Notes under the pieces: generated by a model
What the model saw: the letters and a program-made list of their open reading frames with translations, nothing else
The model's database searches: none
What the model was told of the DNA's origin: nothing
Shown here: in pieces, positions 1 through 11,640 of the stretch
Layout: every line of letters begins with the position of its first letter
Position numbering within the stretch: position 1 is the stretch's first letter
Made by a program: the position numbers and the translations under genes
Assembly: GCA_947396885.1 (NCBI GenBank)
Contig: OX377202.1
Coordinates: 34,587,407 to 34,651,406 of the forward strand
Direction of reading: 5' to 3'
DNA from: Heligmosomoides polygyrus polygyrus
Lineage: Eukaryota > Nematoda > Chromadorea > Rhabditida > Heligmosomidae
DNA length: 64,000 bases

Positions 1-582
1 AGAGGTGGGTAGGTTTCAAAGATAGACAGTTGTAAACAGTTTTAAATTTAATTTAATTAGAGGCCTGAAAATAGCACCATCTGCGATCTCCCTATGGCTA
101 TGAGTGCCGCTAGTATTGCAAAGCCTTTCACTAGTTGCCTTCTCACTGATGGTTTTTAAATGAATGCTCGGATCTACGCATTATCTCCTTATTTATTTAT
201 CCACAAGTGCTCCGTCACGCCTATCGTCGCGCCTGTTGCAGTATCACTAAGCTTCGCGCGATGTTGCAGTATCACTAAGCTAAGGACAATCACATAAAGC
301 CAGATGCTTTACTTGTGCAGCTTTGTTCTCTACTTAGGAGTACAAAAGGCTCGCAGTACGTACAGTATATAGTGTGATACGGCGATCTATTGGTTTCACA
401 CTACTGGTCCTCCCTTAGTGAAACGGTCCTCCATTACTGGTACTGGTCCCCCTCAATGATCCCCCCTTAGCGGACGACGTCTTCGGCAGGCCTTCTTAGT
501 CCACAGGCACTTTGGACGACGTCTTCGGCGTCCTTTTGAGTCGAGGCATGTCATGCGACGTATTCCGCACGTCGTCCTCTGA
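1..582. other. No gene recognised
   Basis: No open frame, RNA gene or element boundary could be supported here. The right part (460-580) contains several copies of short ACGTC/CTTCGG words that lead into the tandem repeat next door. Confidence 0.4.
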
Positions 583-925
583 ATCCCCTGGCACGTAGAA
601 GACGTCTGGGTATTTTCCGCTATTTTCGCGCCTCGTAATTTGATCTGTATCGATTGACGGTGATCGGTACTTCAAAAACGAACTCCAGATTCGCGTTAAG
701 CGACCTCGACTCCCCCAGGGCTAAAATTTTCAGGCAGGTAGAAGAAGTTTGGGTATTTTCCGCTATTTTCGCGCCCCGTAATTTGAGCAGTATCGACTGA
801 CGGTGATCGATACTTCAAAAACTTCAGATTCGTGTTCAGCGACCTCGATTGTCCCAGGGGGAGAAGTTCCCATGCAGGGAGAAGACGTCTGGGTATCCTT
901 CGCTATTTTCGTGTTGTAATTTCCC
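583..925. repeat. 141-bp tandem repeat, about 2.4 units
   Basis: The word AGAAGACGTCTGGGTATT or a close variant recurs at about 597, 738 and 879. It is followed each time by a CGCTATTTTCG stretch and, in the first two units, by TATCGAYTGACGGTGATCG. The spacing is about 141 bp. The short open frame at 832-1032 lies in this repeat and is not considered a gene. Confidence 0.7.
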
Positions 926-1029
926 CCATTTCCCTCCCCCACCCCGATTTTCCCCCTATTTTATGGCTAATTTCTTCGACGGCGCCAATCGATGGTATGA
1001 CTCATCGCTTAGCGCGTTATTGTAGGGTA

Positions 1030-3050
1030 TGATGATGACGTGGACCGAGGCCGCACGAGAAAATTCACTGCCATTGCAAAACCACAGTGAATTCCATCAA
1101 TAACAAGTGCAACTGAAGACACGCGTTTGACGCGTAAAAATAGTGTCCTTCAACAAAAAAAAAACATAATCTCCGCTTTGAAAGTGTGGCTGAACTCTTT
1201 AACTTCTATAGGTGAAGAAGTTTGATCGAAATTGCGATGTTGTTACCGAAACATAGAGTCTGAGCTTTTCTTTTAGGTTCTTTTTTAATGTAGATCTAAA
1301 AAAGTTGGCAGGGCTTCTGACAGGACAGAAAACTTACCTGTGAGTATTTCAATTATCAAATTTTTCAGCAGCTTAATGGAAATCTATCAATGTCTTTGAA
1401 AATTCTGAATAGACCACACCTATACGCTTGTTTTCCTCAACAGCTTTTGTCCAATCATTTAACGATGTAAATGTAGCAGTCTCAATTAACCTTCCCTTCA
1501 AAAGCCAAACTGATTGTCAGAGATGGTTTTCCTTTAAATTCTAGAAGACCTAAAATCAAGCCGATATCACGACTATGGGTACGATAGTGTTTGGAGATTT
1601 CTAACGTTTCTAATCTTTACTTCTTTCTGTTGGTAGTTGTCATTTATCTACACTTTCAAAGTTTTCAATAAAACCACTTGTATATGCTTCGTTCTTCCGG
1701 TACCATATCTACTCTAGAATTATTGTCCTAGGGTTCGGAAAAAAGGTTATCCGACAATTTTATCTGTTTTAGTGATTTCGCAGAAAGAAAATTGCAATCT
1801 TCCTCGAGGGCGAATGTTGTTCGTGAAAAGTACGATCAACTATAAACAATTTCATTGAAGATAATTCTTATTACACATCGTATAGCACGTTTGGCTAAGG
1901 ATTAGATTCTCTTGCTTGACGAGGAATTACCAATCGAAGCACTAATTCTAAGATAACATTAAGAATGCCAAGAAACGGAACTTACTCCACCATATCACGT
2001 GAATGATCTTCTTCAAAAAGATCAAGCGGTCTTAACGACAAAGATGCAAAGCCGACGAATGGGTTCGCAACAACGCATGATTTGACAAGATATTCAAGAG
2101 TACCTGCCTTCTGGTGAGGTTCTGGGTTAGGGTTGTGAGAGCGAATTCCTAATCGATGCGCTATTTCGTTAAAAAAGGAGGTGTCAGAAATCCTTTTGAG
2201 CCAGGAGTAAAGAGACACAGTTTTTATTATTATATTTATTACAATCAATAACAAAAAAGACATACAATAAGAGATTTACGATTGGCTACGGGCCTGAAAA
2301 AAGTGGCAGTTCTCGGAGTGGTATTTGCTGCTGTCAAAGAGTAGCCCGCCTGTTTATTATAATGGAAGAGAACAGGTCGTGAAGCCTGTTGAAAATGCAG
2401 CAAGAACATAAGGTTTACACGGGATTCCTTCCGAGAGGACGTATTGCATGCGAATTATAAGCTGCTCCAGGTCTACGACCTTCTAAGCACATGACCCCAA
2501 GGCGGGCCCTGTATCTCAAAGGCCTCTTAAAATTATTGTCCTCAGGCGGTAGCATAGAAGGGAGCTGCGCATATTTGAACGCACGAACGAAGAACGTCAA
2601 TACGGAGCATGAGAATCTTCAAAGCAACCTTTAAATTTGTACAGAAACAGAACAAAAGAAAATTGTTAAACGACAAGTCAGTTTGGTAACTCGTTCTGAG
2701 GACGAAGACAAGGTTTGCGAGATACGACGTTAGTTCGAAATGGAAGACATATGGTGCTATTCTAGGTAAGTCCGCTGGTGAGAATAAGTAAACAAAGGAG
2801 CTTAGGACACCTAAAACCATCGCTCACATGTACAGAATTAGTACCGGTGAGGGCGAAAAACTCATGCAAACTGAAGATCTCCCCTTACGCTGCATTGATG
2901 AGCAGTGACAGTGAGTATTGACATGGCAGTGAAGAGGAGCAAGGAGGCTGTGCGTCCGCTCTTGAAGCCCTGCGTGCATGGTGGCTATCCGTGGATTGAC
3001 GTGCACTTACAGAATCATCTCTAATCGGAAATGCTAGGAAGAGAAGGCAT
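1030..3050. other. Intergenic, nothing recognised
   Basis: Only short, low-complexity open frames on both strands. No domain, TIR pair or tRNA-like module was noticed. Confidence 0.4.
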
Positions 3051-3052
3051 CA

Positions 3053-3541
3053 TCAGAGAGCGCTAGAAAAACTCAGTGTCTGCAAGAAAGCCACAACATC
3101 AGAGAGAGGCGTCGCTTCAAGATGAGCGGCAAAGTCGACGGCACACCACCGACAGCGCTCTAATTGAGACAGGCTGTAGACGTGTTGGAGAAGCTTCGGA
3201 AGCGAACGTTCGCTGTAGCTTGCTCGAAGACCCCACCAGTGCCAGAGGTACGTGCGTGAGGGAGAGACATCTCCGGCTTTTCTCGCAACAATGCGGACAA
3301 TTTTTACGGCGCCCCCGTGTTGTAGCGACGGAGATCCGCAGCTGATAGAGCTAATGGGCGTGAGATCAAAAACAACAACAACGACGGGAAATACAGGCGA
3401 GGCGAACAGAGCACGAAGGACAGCGTCGTCAAACTCCTCGGAACCTGCCTCGACTCCGCTTTTCTTTTGCAAATAGAGAAGAGGCCTTCTTGACGAGAGC
3501 AGACTTGAACTAGACAAGGTAGTGATATATTCCTTCGTCAT
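3053..3541 (-). CDS. Hypothetical open frame, 162 codons
   Basis: An uninterrupted minus-strand frame runs from an ATG at 3541 to a TGA at 3053. It is the longest frame in the first 15 kb outside elements. The protein has no recognised motif; residues 44-60 form a run rich in F, V and P. An AG that could act as a splice acceptor (TTTCTTGCAG) falls inside its 3' end, so the true exon limits may differ. The local sequence is more GC-rich than its surroundings, which alone lengthens open frames. It may be spurious, and no function is proposed. Confidence 0.2.
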   Translation of the reverse strand: MTKEYITTLSSSSLLSSRRPLLYLQKKSGVEAGSEEFDDAVLRALFASPVFPVVVVVFDLTPISSISCGSPSLQHGGAVKIVRIVARKAGDVSPSRTYLWHWWGLRASYSERSLPKLLQHVYSLSQLERCRWCAVDFAAHLEATPLSDVVAFLQTLSFSSAL

Positions 3542-3559
3542 ATGTTCTCTACCACTTTG

Positions 3560-4745
3560 CAGACTTCGAGTGAACGAACACTCCCTCAGCTGAATGAACA
3601 GTTGGAGTTTAATGAATTCGTTTTCCGGTAGGGGAAGGTATCCTTATGCGCACTGCTTCCGTCATGGATGAACGCTGCCGGCCTTCTTATAACTGCAAAA
3701 CAGGGCATCTAAAATATGCAAGCACTGGTTTTGAGCGGTTATTCCTCTGCTGCCAGTGAGTCCTATGGCCACGGAAGGAGCTTAAGCGCTTTACGAAAAA
3801 GTACGGTTCAGGTCAACATCAAGTTTTACACTCGATTGAGGAGTTCTTTTAGAGCAATTCTTTTTGCAGTTTAGTCGCAAACTGACCATGTTGCCGTCCT
3901 ATTCTTTCACTATTATCTTGAACAAACGATGCATTACAATTTATGGCAGAATAGGTTCCTTCAAATGTGCGAGCAGTAAGGAATCTACGGACTCCAAAAT
4001 GTCAAGATCGAGACATGTGCATGTTCAAAATTTCAAATCAGAGACGTGATTGATCATGCGGGAGTTGCATGAATGATCAGTTTTGTGGCTGACTCGCAGC
4101 CTTTCTTGCCAAACTGTCGAGGAATCACAAATGAATACCGCAACACAACCAACAAGAAGCACCGCTAAATCTTCAAGACGGAAACCAAAATGATCACGAC
4201 TCCTTGTAAAGAGGTTACACGGCTCCTTTTTCAAGCATGTCTCTTCGTATTGCGAACAAGTAAACTGGAAAAATACTCGCTGAATCTCTGTGTCACGTCG
4301 ACTAGGTTCTCCTAATCACAGAAGCATTTAAAATTAACCCGGATTCAAGAAAAAGGGTGAAGGAAGAGGGACCAGAGGTGCAACGATACGATTTGCTTCT
4401 TCGTGATAGCTGCTTTAGCGTAAATATGCAGTGCATCCCAAAAAATGTAACCACACTTCTCTGCCAGTAAGGGTACTGAGAAAGTTATGAGCGTTATGAG
4501 CTTGTATGGAATTATGACAAGTATTCAAGCGAAGCAGAATCAATCGAGTGTAAAACACAAGAATTCAGACGAGTGCGTGGCACAATCTTAACCGCTCATA
4601 TGTCCGAAAATTCCTATTTTCTTGCGCCTTTATATGATATCTGCCTTTGAAAAGTGCTTGCATTTTGTGGGACACCCTCTTCAAGTGTTCGGATGTGTTC
4701 ACATCATGTCCAACATTTGACGAGCACGCTTAGCGTCTGACGCAT
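3560..4745. other. Intergenic, nothing recognised
   Basis: Short open frames only. No repeat structure was seen up to the foldback that starts near 4750. Confidence 0.35.
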
Positions 4746-4929
4746 AAGAGGTCTGACAAGGAGAGCCTCCAGAGTGGCCGTGAGCTTTTGTGATGTAAGT
4801 TTTACAGGATGTAGGGTCCCGTGTGGGAAGTTCAAAAGCATAGTTACTTTTTTCGAAGTGCTCTTTTGTGGTCAAAAAAAGGCGTGTGGAAGCGCGAGCA
4901 CGATATTCATTACGCCCGGCTGCACAACA

Positions 4930-5010
4930 AGCGATTGGCGCAGTAGTAGCGGCGTCGCCTCGCGGCCGGATCGAGTGAGTGGGTTCTAAGGTTTGACCTC
5001 CGGTGTCGCC
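4930..5010 (+). repeat. tRNA-like module (SINE-type), left arm
   Basis: An A-box-like TTGGCGCAGTAG lies at 4935-4946 and a degenerate B box GGTTTGACCTC at 4990-5000. The spacing suits a tRNA-derived RNA polymerase III promoter. The acceptor stem does not close, so it is not a functional tRNA. Confidence 0.5.
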
Positions 5011-5159
5011 ACAGTTTTTGCACACATCGGGTCGGTCGGTTATTATTATGTGCCCAGCGTGATCACAGGATTCACGATTAGTGCTTTTAGCAAGTGAAAG
5101 TATTTACCGGTATCAAGCCAAATTCATGAGCTAGCTCGTGAGGTGTATACAAAAACTAC

Positions 5160-5240
5160 GGCGACACTGGGGGTCGAACCGTAAAACCCGCTTGGTCAAG
5201 GAGAGGGGCGACATCGCTACCCACTGCGCCAGCCGACCAC
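5160..5240 (-). repeat. tRNA-like module (SINE-type), right arm
   Basis: On the minus strand an A box TGGCGCAGTGGG (5220-5231) is followed by a B box GGTTCGACCCC (5170-5180). These fit RNA polymerase III promoter boxes better than the left-arm copy does. It lacks a cloverleaf with a paired acceptor stem. Confidence 0.55.
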
Positions 5241-5429
5241 GTTATGTTGGCTGGCAGCAGAGCGTGATGAATTTCGCGTTCGCACATCCACACGCATTTT
5301 TTCCACCACAGAAAAGCATTCCGAAAAAAATTCCCTACGATTTCTGACTCCCCAGGCGAAACCCTACATCCTGTAAAAATTGCAACGCAAAAGCCCACCG
5401 TCACTTTGGAGGCTGCTCTCCTCATGAGA

Positions 5430-8400
5430 GGCTGCTCTTCCTCTGGATGTTTTGAACTTGGACCAACTGCCAGTAAAAGTGATACGGGGATAATGCTCTG
5501 CACGATGAACGACAATTAACACTCTTGAACCACTAGACAGCGCTCTACGTTTTGGAGCCAGTCGGAACTATAACTGCAAGAAAAATTTTTCGCATCAGTG
5601 GAGCGTAAAAAATGTTCGAACGCAATCCTCTCACTCCGATAATATTTGTGAAGTTTCTGGCATGTGAAACACCAAGTGTTCGCTTTGATTGGCTAGTTCT
5701 TTAAAATCTTAAATAAAAGAAAATGCCAGCAAGAGCTGTCCCTGTATCATGAACAACATTCTTCCCCTTTATGTTCTCCTCATCCATTGAATACACTATG
5801 TTATATTATTTTAGGCATATGCAAAATGATCCCTTCCAGCTTCCTGGACATGAAGTTTTAAAAGATGATATAAATGGCGGCGGTTTAAGTGGAACAAACT
5901 TTCCAAGCTATCCAAACTCGTTTTATTTTGACATATGAAGAAATACTATGAACCCAAATTGAAGAGATATTAATGAAGGCGTATGCCGGTGGTGTCCCTT
6001 TGAAAAAGCGGATGGCGCGATATGTCAACCGTTGTGTAGGCTCAAACAGTTGGATGAGGACGGAGGAAGCTATGCATCATGGCCGCTATTCGATTTCGTC
6101 CACGAAAGCTGCCGCGAAAAACGCGAGAGAGAAGCAGCCAACGGCCGGCTGAGGTCATCTGTTACATCGTCGCCGTGCAAAACACACGGCGTAACTCGGC
6201 GTAAGACCGGTTTCACGCGGATTTCGATTTACTGCCACATGGAGTAAGCCCGTGGACAGGGCACGTGCAGCTATCCACCTGCTCACATGCACTATCCACT
6301 TATCAGCAAGCGTAAGCCCTCAAGCCGCGAAGGAATCCGCCAAGTGCAATTCATCAGCGGCGGCATGCCTGGCACCGAAGAGTACTTTAAGGGCATCTAC
6401 GAACAGCGAGATAAGGCATACACGTGCTGTTTTCTGCCGAAGGAGAAAGCACGTCGCAAAAAAATCGCATGGGAAACGGAAGCACTACAGCTTCAATAAG
6501 CTTTGTCAAGCACTGTAGGCCTCTGCGGTTCTCTCCCTCAGCACGTTAGGACCAGAAGAGCTGCCAGGCTAGCTGTTCACCGCTCCTCTTCTCCCAACTC
6601 ATTGTCGATTTTCCACCTAGGGGGCTAAACCGCTTCTGGAGAGCTTATCCTCTCTTCGCTCTCGCTGAATTTCATTACATCGCTATAACGAACACAACTC
6701 GTTAACGCAATAAAAAACAGTGCCGCCCAAAAAAGTACTGAAGCTCGTAGGCTCTGTCTTCCAAGGTTTTTTATTGGATGCACTTGACAATTTTTGTAGG
6801 AACCTTTTAGTGGCTTTCTTCCACTGAGTTAAAGGAGTTGCTGTTGTTTATTCATACGCACTAACATTCTATCACAATTGGAATGAGGATAGCAATGCTT
6901 TGGATGCCGAAGAAAATTCTGGCGATATTAATTTGTTTATTGATTGGCCGCACAAAATTTCCTTTTCGTTGGAATACCCGTACGAAGTGTTTCATGTGGT
7001 TTCACACCTGCCTGTCTCATCTTGAGAATCGCCGAACCAGCGGTGTGGATTTTTGGCACAGCATCGCCGTTCGCTTGTGGGAAGCAAAAGGTTGAAAATG
7101 AGTCAAGACGACAGTTTTCGAAAGTGTCAAGTCTTGAAAGCAGCATTTTTCATTATCGCTTAAAATATGAAAAAACAGACAGAGGAATGATTAATAAGGA
7201 GTTACGCTTGGGTCGAACTACGAAGAAAAATCTAAAAAGAAAGTGCAACTTTTTCTACAGGCACCCAAAAAATGTCCAATTCATTGGGTTTCTGGTAATA
7301 CAGAATCATTTCGGCTGTTAATCCTCAAGAAAGGTTGCTAGCGTTTTAGGCATTCTTAGTTAATACACTCAGGAAGGGCAATTCTAAACTGAAGAATTTC
7401 AAGCAGATAAGACACGGAAATAAAGTAAGATTTCTTTTAGCCAAATTGGTTCTTAGAACAGTCACAGAAAGTTTGAATACAGCGTTATTGGCTACCAGCA
7501 CCAGAGGTAGGACAGCAAAGACAAGTCTATCACGTTTCAATATAAACTAAATCTCTTTAAAAATGCAGCTTAAAAATCAGAAGGCAAACGTGAACCAGAC
7601 AGGAGATGAATATTTGCTTATATGACGAAAAATCGCGCGCGCTTATCTGATTATACAGCCTCATTAAATGTCTTGGCGATTCAAGTAGTAAGTTATTCAA
7701 ATGGTTAGTAATGAGGATGGCCGAGAGTAGCTTTACACAGTGGATCCGGATTTGAGCTGTAGTCCCCTCCAATCTCCAGGTGTTGACGAGAATTACCAGC
7801 TCTACGACTATGAGTTTGCGTGACCATACATCAACTTACATCAACTGCATAAATGATGTTCATTCTTGGAAATGCAGAAGAGATAAATAGAGGAGAACGG
7901 CCGGCAATACTGAATCACCTCCAGTCGATCCACGCGCATCATTTCCCCCACGACTAATGGTGCAGCACAGCCTGCTTTCCAAAGGAAATACCTGAATAGA
8001 AATATGCCCTGAATAGACGTCAGGAACGTCGAAACTTTGGCGAACCTCTGAATCCCAGGAAAATTAATGGCATATATGGTACTGCGGAGCTGTTCTCGCC
8101 CGAATCTAGACAGAGATTTTAAAACTAATTGGGCTGATGTCTCACTGGAATCTCCTCTATCAGAGCACAAGCGGGCGCCATTTAAACACCGGAGATTCTA
8201 GAAAGTAGATGGTTTTTGGAAAGAGAGGAACATTAACTTCCCTTTCGCGTATTATTCAGTCAAAATTCTCTCTATTTTTTACACGTTGCTTCAACGATCA
8301 CAACTATCGCGCTGAGGAACGAAAATTGAGGCCTCCGTAAAAACGATAAATTTGAGCTCCTGGTAATTCTTGAACCGATTGTAATGATACCTTGACCTTG

Positions 8401-10675
8401 TCATATTCAAGAGATCACGCTAAAAATTCTTTCAGTAGAAAATTTGCGTTCTACCCTAATTTCCATCCTAGATAATTATGATACATTTGGAAAATCATGG
8501 CAATAGTACATAAAATATTATAATGTTATCCAGCGTAATTTTCTGAAAAAACTGCGTCTGGCTTTTCAATAAAAATGCTTTTTAAGCCTCACAGGAAAGT
8601 TTTGAGAACTAATATGCATTTCTCATCGAAATCGTAACATAAAATCAAACATATGTAGGTACTGCGGAAAGGTGACAATATACATACAGCAACTATTTCA
8701 AGGCATTAAGATTAGGTAAGAAATAAAACCAGTTCGAATGAAGTGGGGTAGATTTCAGGATCTAAAGAAGAAGTGTAAAAAGAAGAGAAGAAAGGGGAAG
8801 AGGAAGTGGAGTATTTATCTTGCCTCCTATTACTGTAACAGAGAATGTTACTGCACCTTTTTGCACTGTTTCGCTCTGAAGTGAACCGTTGTTAAACCAA
8901 ACCAGACACGTAGGATTCCTAATACACACAACATTTCAAGAAATCAAATAAATAATTTGTCTAAAAAGCTTTTTTACACATCAACTGAACTACGCAGGCA
9001 TCTAAAAAAATGACGCCTTTCAAGTCTCTTCTTTTAGCACATCGGAAAGCACTATACTTTGACTCTGCATTTTAAAACTTTTGATGCCATTTATTTTTTG
9101 GTGGATAGAAATTTCCCAAGCACCTAATCTTTACATCGGCTTTTTCTCAGAGACCTGAATGGATGTGTTTAGTACAAAATTTCATAGTCAAGTAAATATA
9201 CTATCGGCTTCCTTGAATGGTATCTAATTCGGCTTTGGCCGCATCAGCCTCGATTCAAAAAAAAATCAGTTATAAGTGGAAATGCCGTCATTTAATTTTG
9301 GAAATTTTGAGGTTGACTTCCTCACATGTATAAAAGGCATCGCAGGAAGGGCCATGGAGGCTAAAGAGCAGGGTGATCTTGCCTCCAAGTTTTCGGACGG
9401 AGCTTCGCTGCAAGAGAACTGGGGCTCGACTTTCGGTGAACAAACAAAGCGGAGGCGGATAGATCTCCTGAAGGTAGCTGTCGGATCGCTGAGCATTCGG
9501 CTCACTTTTCTTACTTGAAACTAGGCGATTATTACAGTAACACTTGTTAGACTCAGGAGTGAGATAGCTTACTGCGCTCAGCCTTGCAAGTAATGCCGAT
9601 TTTTTCTTAAGAACTGAAAACAGAACTTCCTAACTGAGCTTTATAGAGCACACTGCACTCTCCAACGGTGCATAGACTCTTCATCTCAAAAGTTCCTTTG
9701 AGTTAATAGCGATGCAATAAAAAACGCAACGACAACGCATAAAACGCACATGCAACCGCATTGTGATATAACACGCACGTTGAGTTGAAGGAGCTTTTAA
9801 ACAACATTAAGAACCAATCTGATCCACAATCTTTTCTTTACTTCCCAGTATTCATTCAGAGGATGAATTCAAGGAGGAGCGAGTATTTAGCCGACGGCTG
9901 CGAGCTGATATTATTAATTAGGGGTGTTCGTTCAACGATTGACGAGTTACCGAGTGTACCAGCATTTTCCATAAAAATTTCTTTAATAAGGATTAACGGC
10001 TATTTTTCACTCAGCTGTCTTTCAACACTGCTAGGAATTTCACCTGGGAAGATTTCGCCTATAGAATTAACGATATGGAGTCCGCACCCGATACCAGGCT
10101 CCTGGTTCGGATTTCCTTTCTTGTAAGACCAGCCAAGCCTTCCATCCTTCCAGAGTTGGTGAATTGGTAGCAGACTTGTCTGTTGAAAGGGTGAAGTGCT
10201 GACTTGTTCATCGAATGGACACCGCAAGTCATTGTATAGGGTAAATACGCAGTTTAATCGCCTCCTCAACATCTCATAGAAGTAAATAGAATGCGTGACG
10301 CATCCCAAAAGGGATTGTCTAACGCCGTCCTTTATCCTTTAATCCTTTATTGACTTAAATATCCACAAATACCTTTTCTTTTGGCTGAAGCCTTTTTTGC
10401 GGGAGTTCGACAGTTTTGATAGGCACTTCGTCGTCTCATGTCATAGAGAATATTCCCAGAGCACATTAAAATCTTCGCAGCCAAGACAGCTGTCGAGCGA
10501 GTGGTAGCAGTTGGGGCAGAAAACAACGAATCCAGCTTTCATTTTGCAGCTCATATGGAATTCATATCTAAGTGTCTAAGCCTAAGTATCTAGTGAAAAT
10601 CCATATATTAAACCGAAAACAGTTACTGCACTGATTGTTGGAAGGCCTAGTATTATATTCAAGGTAAATGATTTG
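5430..10675. other. Long gap without a supported gene
   Basis: No domain could be recognised. Plus-strand frames at 6032-6247 and 6252-6518/6287-6499 read somewhat like coding sequence and contain a GGMPGTEEYFKGIY stretch. They sit in shifting frames without a convincing splice pattern, so they may be exon or element remnants. A sequence near 10150-10215 (AGCAGACTTGTCTG, GACTTGTTC) recurs in related form near 38197-38240 and probably marks a dispersed repeat. Confidence 0.35.
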
Positions 10676-10677
10676 AT

Positions 10678-11640
10678 ATGGGGCCGGATTCACGAACGCG
10701 GCCGGAAATAAATTCTACCCCCACTTATCTCGACGGGACATTTACCCCGCCACTTCCCCGAACTTACCTCCGTTTTCTGATTCATGACGGCCAAGGCGAG
10801 GGTTTTTGCTCCGCGGCCAATTTCTGACCCAATGAGCATGCCTTCGCTGGCCCGCTGGCATCAGCTAAGCAGTCACACTTGCTGCTGGGACGTCGCTGGC
10901 ACCGACACTAGCAGCATCGTATTAAGGGGAAATGAAATGTGAAATGTGGGGTTGGGTGAGGGGGGGGGGGGGGGAGGGAGGAGGAGAGGGTGTGGAAACT
11001 AGTAGCATAGCAGGAAGTAGAGAAACAATGGTAAATGTGGGGCCTACATGACTAATAATGGGTGCCATCCACCACAGTAGCCCCCATAGACAACATATGC
11101 CAAGGAAGGCTAAGGCGGCGGACGGGCATAGCCACCCACGCAAATCGCAAATTACGATTTGCGTGGTGGACTAAGCTCATGGTGGCCCATGACGACCCAT
11201 AATGCCACTAAAGGAAGAAATTCACTTAAAAATAAGTGGCATTGTGGGCCGCCGTGGTCCACAGAGCCCAAATAATCATGGAATGCAAGCCTAATAAAGA
11301 AAAACAGAAAGTAAAACAACTCAGCGAAGTGCGGCGAAAGACGTGCGCATGGCGACGGCAACTAGGGGCCCCTGTCAGGCATTGAATTTGCGGCTGGCGG
11401 CCAGCTTCAGAGCTCTCTAAGGACCAGCGGAGGCATGCATTGGGTCAGTCAAGTTGGCCGTGGAGCAAAACCCTCGCCTTGGAGGTAAATGTTCCCCGAG
11501 GCGCTGACGGGGTAGCATCTACCTCAACACATACCTCGGATTTTTCCCGCCGCGCGTTCATGAATCGCGCGTAAGTGGGGAGTGGGGGTAAACTGTGCAC
11601 TTACCCACCGGCAAATCGTTCATTAATCCGGGCATGGTAT
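10678..11640. mobile_element. Nested foldback element, about 0.96 kb
   Basis: The outer ends are inverted: GGCCGGATTCACGAAC near 10682 and GTTCATTAATCCGGGC near 11619. An inner inverted pair is the AAGGCGAGGGTTTTTGCTCC block near 10793 against its complement near 11462. The interior has a perfect 12-bp hairpin, 11136-11147 with 11155-11166 and a 7-nt loop. A 15-base G run lies at 10960-10974, followed by further GGG groups, and could form a G-quadruplex. No transposase is encoded, so it is non-autonomous. The ends resemble the short MITE at 33952-34052. Confidence 0.65.

Larger units (their letters stand above)
4750..5425. mobile_element. Foldback repeat with two inward-facing tRNA-like modules
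   Basis: Two arms of about 260 bp, roughly 4755-5020 and 5150-5425, are imperfect reverse complements. Shared landmarks in order are AGCCTCCA, TTTTACAGGATGTAGGGT, GCGTGTGGA, ATTCAT(T/C)ACGC, then a tRNA-like module ending in GTGTCGCC. The spacer is about 125 bp. Each arm is a leader of about 170 bp followed by the tRNA-like part, so the tRNA-like parts face the centre. This looks like two copies of one tRNA-derived repeat in inverted orientation. Short open frames inside it on both strands are shadows. Confidence 0.7.

Noticed and set aside
4930..5010. Possible genuine tRNA genes in the tRNA-like modules (also 5160-5240, 40562, 57795, 55985)
   Set aside because: A and B bo boxes are present but no closed acceptor stem or anticodon arm could be drawn; they are repeats.
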